Source: Volvox africanus
Taxonomy: Eukaryota > Chlorophyta > Chlorophyceae > Chlamydomonadales > Volvocaceae
Direction: 5' to 3'
Length of the DNA: 64,000 bases
Assembly: GCA_030268105.1 (NCBI GenBank)
Contig: BSDZ01000086.1
Span: 682,001-746,000 of the forward strand
Shown: piece by piece, positions 58,414 to 64,000 of the stretch
How the letters are laid out: the number at the start of each line of letters is the position of its first letter
Position numbering within the stretch: the first letter of the stretch is position 1
Notes under the pieces: model-generated
The model's input: only the letters and a program-made list of their open reading frames with translations
The model's database searches: none
What the model was told of the DNA's origin: nothing
Translations under genes and position numbers: made by a program

Positions 58414-61400
58414 TTAGCCATAGGACCGCACCCCTACCTGGAGTAGAGCGGCAATGGCTAGGAAGGTAGAGCACAACGCGAACATGGCGGACAGCGGGAA
58501 AAGGTGCACCTGCAGCATCCACATCCCGATGAGAGCAGAGCATGGCATGCCAAATGGACACGTTAGCATTGACGTCTCTGTGTGTTGTTGAAGCGCGCTC
58601 AGTACAAATGCGTGGGAGTTTACCAGTCATGAATATACGCGAGAAAGAATGAGCGTGCATGATATCAGTGCCAACGCGCGCTAGTCAATAAGCTTGGCTG
58701 CAGGGAAGCGCTGGGTTAGACTCTTTTTACCTGCGATGGTAATTGCATAAGACAGGAAACGAGAGATTTGCCCTAAGCCTTCCTAACGTTGCAGTGCAGG
58801 CCATGTGTAACTGGATCGCAGGAAGTAGGCGACAGAGCCCACGATCGATGCGCTCATTTGCGCTCTGTAGCTGTGATCCAGTTGGCTGAACAGACCCCAG
58901 CCATCAATCTAGTTTGCCTGAATGCTGACCCAACCCGAGTATGGTTCACGCCCCGGCTCTCACATTATAGAGGATAATGCAGACGAAGAGGTTAAGCGGG
59001 ATGCGGAACATGTTGATGATGGTAGAGCGAGTCTCCTCGGGGATGAAGCGGGCGCGCAATGTCATCATCGACGGCCAGAATATACCCACCAGAACCTGTA
59101 GAAACGATAGGCGGGGACATGTGAATCCACCGCATTGTGAATTGGTAATATGCACCAAAGCCCCTATGACTACTAGCCAAACGTAGTACTGATGAGGTAG
59201 TGGGTTAAGGCCAATGACTGCCACACGATTCCATCAATACGCTCAGCAACTAAATGCATGGTTGCAGCGTTAGACACCAGCGGCGCCCACCTCAAACACG
59301 CAGAACGCCACTAGCTGAATCTGGGCATGTAAGCTGATACCACGGACTGCCTCCCTGCCCTCTGTCAGGGTGGCATCCTGGAGGCTGCGGCGGGAATCTG
59401 CAGCCGAGGGAAGCAGCGGGCGGGCATGGCTGAGGATCTGCAACCAAACTTTACGGGCCAGCGCATGATGTGAGCGCAGATTAAAGCATGATGTGATGGC
59501 AGGACTTCGTCTAGCAAGCATGTAAGCGTGCATTGACATTGATACATCGGGCCCACTAACCCTTGGCAATGCTGACGTTGAAGAGGAAGGGCACCGAGAG
59601 AGCAAGTGCCGACAGTCCGAAAACGTACTTCATGTAAGCCTCAACCTGCATGAGGCAATGTGTGGAAGCCAGCACATCCATGAACTTGTGTGCACGCGTG
59701 ATGAGACACAATGTTGCTGAAGGCACAGGCTCGCATGTGCCGCGGGATGCCTACCGAGCATCATTTCATGGAAAGCACCCCAACCCCACATAACAGCGCT
59801 TCAATTTCGTCTCCTTACTCTCAACCCAACGCAATCCAGTGTGACAGCCGCTTGAACACGCCGTGGTGTTATTTTCTGACCATGACTATCTTCCTCCACT
59901 CTTTCCCTTCACAGCCCCGCAGCACGACTTGCCTTGTAGCGCTTCATGAGGATGCCCGACAGCGAAGAGCCGGCCATGGATGCAGTCATGAAGCAGGCAA
60001 AGATCATGCCATGGTAGATCTTTTCGCCAGCGGGTGACAGTGCTGGCGTCCACAGGAACACGAAGGTGTACATTGACGCTTCAAATAGGGACTGCATGGC
60101 GCCCAACAACGCGATGCGCTGGTCTATTGGGAAGAGCACACGGGAAACGAGAAGAGCACCAGAAGGGTTCAGGCTTGACTGACACGCGGAGGCAAAGAGT
60201 GCGCAGGCAGAATTCAACACGGGATTTAACATCAGCTTCCTTGAGAGGAACGGTGCGAAGAACCGCGCTTTTAGGCCGAGAGTTTGCTGCTCCCATCCAT
60301 CAGTATTGTCCGACTGCAATAGCAGTCGCCCTACAACAATCCATGGTGGGGTCGACCTGAAGGTCATCGATGAGCAATCCATCATCAACATCCACTAGTA
60401 CGTTAATGACGTCCGAGGAAAAGAATATCCATGAAGTAATCATTCGGGCCTTTCAGGCTCCCAAACATCCAGCACTGCTGCTTCAACATTACCTCTGCGA
60501 ATCATACAAATCGGATAACTAGGAAATGGACTACTTTAGGACTTCCATACGCTGCCTTTGACCACCCCAATACCCTTTTTAATGGACAGTGGGTCTCCAC
60601 CATTGACCGCGTTTCTGCGGGCGGAGGAAATGCCGTATTCCCATGTCGCACCCACGCCTATCAGCTTCCTTACATCTATTTATTGATTAAACAAGAAGCG
60701 TGATAGCGTGTCTACTTCTCAGAAGCGTGACTAGTTCTGTTTTAAGGTCAGATCCAACGCTTTGGACAAATGTACAAATCAGAACAGATGTTCTCGGCGC
60801 CATTACGACGAGTTCCTACCCCTGCAGAAACAGGCCTATTATGCCCCACAAGGCAAGACATCCTCAGTGCCACAAGTTCCTGGCATCAAGACCTTAAGTT
60901 AACATGTGAAAGAGCTCCCGTTCGAACTTTATTTGTTAGCTTGTTTCTTAACGAACAGGGCAACTACTTGCAGCTACCATCACACATTCCACGCAAACTG
61001 CCGAAACTTATTTGTGGTTCACCTCAGGCGGTTTGTTGTTTGCGGTATGAAACGAGGCAGTCTGATTCCCTCGGCCTGCATGCTATGCTGCATCTCAGAT
61101 CTGCAGGAGATGATGGAATACCAGGTGGTCATAACACCTGATACAACCACTCAGCAAGCCTGCCATTCCCTCCCTTCCCACCTTGGTAAGTTCTCCACGA
61201 CCGTGACGCCGCCAACAGCTCTGCAACTACGGTCCCATCCATGCCAGTCGTCCTCCTCTCACCCATTCTCACCTCCCAAAATGGATCCGGTTGCGACAGC
61301 GAATTGCCGCTGAAGCGTCTGCAGGACGCCCTCCGCCGCATGAGCTGAATCCCCAAAGTTCTCGGGCCAAGAGGTGTAGATGACAGCGCCACCCGCCACT

Positions 61401-63925
61401 AGCACGACGATGGCGGCGTCGAAGGGCGCCACTGGGCCCAGCTTGAGTGTATCAACCAAGTAGGACGCAACCAGGCCAGCTAGGATGGCCATCAAGCCAT
61501 TGCCCACAAACACAGCCTGAAGTAGTGAGGGATACGAGACGGTACATTACGAGGACTTGGACGCAATGCGGTATGGTGTCATAAAAAACAGGGAACCCTT
61601 AATAAAGGCCAACTATCACGAACGCTTGAAGCTCGATGTTTCCCGTCCTGTTAACATACCCTGATCCCGCCCACTGAATAAGGGTACAGTCCACCGAAAT
61701 CACCTTTGAGAACGTGTCCCCCAGCCACTTCTCCTCGAAGCCGCGGGCAAAGTGTTCCGCCACCAGCCAACTTTCGAAGGCGGAGAAAAGCAGTGAGGTC
61801 GCGATGCCTCCCAGCAGACGACCCAACTACGTGTTCAGGGCGGAAAGCGAACCAAAAGTTCCGACTTCACAAGGTCCAGTGCCATTAAGCCATATAAGCC
61901 GGATTTCGTGTACTATGTCTCATCCTAAAAGTTAAGGTAAGCGGAAACCCAGCAAACCTACAGAGATGCATCAAAAAGGGCCATCGTGCGATTCCTGGCA
62001 GAGGACCAAGTCGCTTATGGGACCGGGCCACGGGTCCCCAACGCTATCCATGCCGGGGTGAAACTCACCATAAGGATGCCGTATTCCGGTGAGTGCTTTG
62101 TTGCGCAAGAGGCCGCATACGCCAGTACGTAAATTAATGCCGCCTTTTTGCGACCGCTGTGTTCCAGGAGGGAGGGGGCCACGATGGGCAATAAGCACGC
62201 AACAGTAAAACCATGCCGGGCCGCAATAAAACTATTGAGCAAAACGTCTACTTCTACAGCACAGGTATCTGGGGTTGCATACGTTTGTTAACAAAGCAAT
62301 GCGCGCTTACTCTTGAGCATGTTACTGATGCTTTCATCATAAGGGCATCACAACAGACAAGCATATGCAAATTTGCGCCCCAGCCACGTAATTTGGCCAT
62401 TTCATCCCCGCCAATTGGGGTGCAGTTCACTAGCGTATCGTCTGTCTGTCAGCCAACTGGTTATTTGCCACGCATCATCTTAATCACCTATGAAGGCTAC
62501 CTAAAGGCTGGGTCAGCCCCGGCCTTGCTTCACAATGGCAACTCACTGCTTATCAGCCAGCGAGCCCACAACAGTGCCGAAGATCATGGAGGAGCCAAAG
62601 CCGGCAATGAAGAGACGACCAATGTCCTGGAGGCGGGCGCGATCAGGAAAATGTCTTGCGGGATAACGTAATGCAAGGGTATCCATGAGCACATTTCCCA
62701 TATGCATGCACAACAGCGATGGAGAGATGAGCAGCCAAACGAGCGCACATGCAACTAGTGGTGTACGACGATGTTAGGTGTGGGTTAACGCAGGCAGGCA
62801 GGCAGGCAGGTGCACGCAGGTAAAACGTTAATTCGTTGTGACCCTTGTGCGTGATAGGTGCTGCGGATTTGCTTGCCTCGTGCCAACATCCTAGGACAGT
62901 CAGCACAAGAACAAGCAACCTCGTATGTCTTAGTTTGTGAGGCCTTGGGGGCGAAGATGTGTACCTTAGGGTTTACCTCAGCAAGTACCCATGCTACGGG
63001 TACAAGAGGCTGTTGTGCCATGCCACGAGCAGCTTCAACTGCCATAAAGCCGCAGGTTTGGGGCCTACTGCTTGCTAAACCAGAAATGAAAGCCCGTTCC
63101 GAAAAACATTCGGCACGTGTAAACCTTGATGTACCTTGACGTCGTATCCATAATGTTGGTACAGAGCATACACGTACGGCCCTTGCAGCCAGTCACCAGC
63201 TGCCGTTGGGAGAGCACAACAAGGAGATCAGTTGTCAATAAGATGCAACATTTCATATCCTTCCATTGGTGGTGGAAGTGCACGTGAAACCCGTCGGATA
63301 AAAATAGGTGGTGCGGGCTGCAGTTGTATAACATTTATCTTACCAGATAGGACAGGCAACACGTAAAAGGAAGCATGCTAAGACCAGCTATATTGTAGAG
63401 TGTGAGAGAGGACATCAATTGAATCCACGAGAAATGAGACCTTAAACAAGTTGGCTGGCGTCGAAGCCAGCAATCTTGCTCTGAGAACCCGACTAAGCCC
63501 CCTACCATGGGTCAATCCGTATCCAGTAGCGCCCACCCCTTGTCATATACACTATATTTACCCATCATGAGGGCGTAGACGAAGACATAATTGTTCCGCA
63601 GCGAAAAGAACGCCTGCAGTTGTGCGGCATTGCCCGAAACGATGCCGCCTTCCTTCGTCTACACGGAACATACAATTCACATAGCCAATTACAGCTCGAA
63701 AGGCGAAAGCCGAGGTTGACAAAGTGACACCCATGACATTTGATCTCAACATCTATTTCCCTTATAAAGCGTTGACTATGATTCATCTAGACAATTATTT
63801 ACCATGCACGAGCAAGAAACGTGAGTTAGTGCCCAACAGCGTTTAAATAGAGCTACCTGTGTGAAAACCAAGCCCGCCACTAAGAAGGCAAGGGCGCCAA
63901 AGATGAACCAATAGACGGATTCCAT
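58414..63925 (-). CDS. MOT2: Molybdate-anion transporter, MOT2/MFSD5 family
   Basis: Major facilitator-type carrier; the founding Chlamydomonas member takes up molybdate for molybdenum-cofactor enzymes such as nitrate reductase. Twelve exons in phase: 63925-63857 (ATG), 63658-63562, 63199-63135, 62626-62547, 62156-62069, 61826-61704, 61516-61273, 60123-59933, 59645-59561, 59397-59291, 59095-58964 and 58509-58414 (TAA), 458 residues, the family's normal size. Signatures in order: DWLQGPYVYALYQHYGY, DIGRLFIAGFGSSMIFGT, GRKKAALIYVLAY (the MFS loop 2-3 motif), LGRLLGGIATSLLFSAFESW, LGPVAPFDAA, YTFVFLWTPALSP, FWPSMMTLRARFIPEETRST and FRIPLNLFVCI. The intron after 59933 uses a GC donor (AAG|GCAAGT). 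An alternative is that a donor at 58435 leads to another exon, but the nearby poly(A) signal argues against it. The first codon is only 75 bp from the window edge, so the promoter is outside. Confidence 0.93.
62790..62811. repeat. (GCAG)n microsatellite in a MOT2 intron
   Basis: Five to six CAGG units between the exons 63199-63135 and 62626-62547. Confidence 0.9.
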
Positions 63926-64000
63926 TTCTGCTCAGACAACTTTAAGCGGCGCGCGTTCAGACGGGCACGAGCCCGTTCGGGCACCAGACGGGAGACGACC

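Noticed and set aside
61599..61703. Frame continuing past the MOT2 exon end at 61704
   Set aside because: Lacks family similarity beyond the GTGATT donor; the next exon at 61516 continues the family sequence in phase.

Overview
The window is nuclear DNA of a green alga, most likely a volvocine/chlamydomonadalean species. It has intron-rich genes with GT-AG and a few GC-AG introns, TGTAA poly(A) signals after several genes, Ala/Gly/Gln-rich low-complexity inserts in proteins, plant-type families (FAD5-like desaturase, PP2-A10-like protein, EMF2/SUZ12), an alga-type MYND-finger family member, and chromodomain Ty3/gypsy and Ty1/copia relics. No prokaryotic operon, CRISPR array or rRNA was seen. 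Exon coordinates below were worked out by hand from reading-frame phase, splice signals and remembered family motifs, so single boundaries may be off.

Layout. 384-3035 (+): catalytic domain of a ULP1/SENP SUMO protease, five introns, 5' part missing. 6172-14203 (-): meiotic MutS homologue MSH4, about 19 exons, carrying a perfect 123-bp inverted duplication over one of its splice acceptors. 15570-15850: extreme AT-rich island. 15881-19440 (-): decayed chromodomain gypsy element with one LTR, abutting a broken MYND-finger gene (about 19450-20170, +). 23504-27316 (-): FAD5/ADS-type acyl desaturase. 30295-37779 (-): large SUZ12/EMF2-like PRC2 subunit with C2H2 finger and VEFS box. 39551-39940 (+): possible small two-exon gene. 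40388-42653 (-): PP2-A10-like membrane protein. 45036-53733 (-): cationic amino acid transporter, 18 exons, apparently complete. 54051-55108: two copia fragments facing each other. 58414-63925 (-): MOT2/MFSD5-type molybdate transporter, 12 exons, apparently complete.

The genes do not form a pathway; they are independent housekeeping, meiotic, chromatin and transport genes, mostly on the minus strand. The five best-resolved genes keep perfect phase across nearly all exons, so the frameshifts and stops in the gypsy pol and MYND gene are probably genuine decay rather than a generally poor sequence. The most interesting structure is the MSH4 inverted duplication, which would fold the pre-mRNA into a long perfect hairpin covering a 3' splice site.
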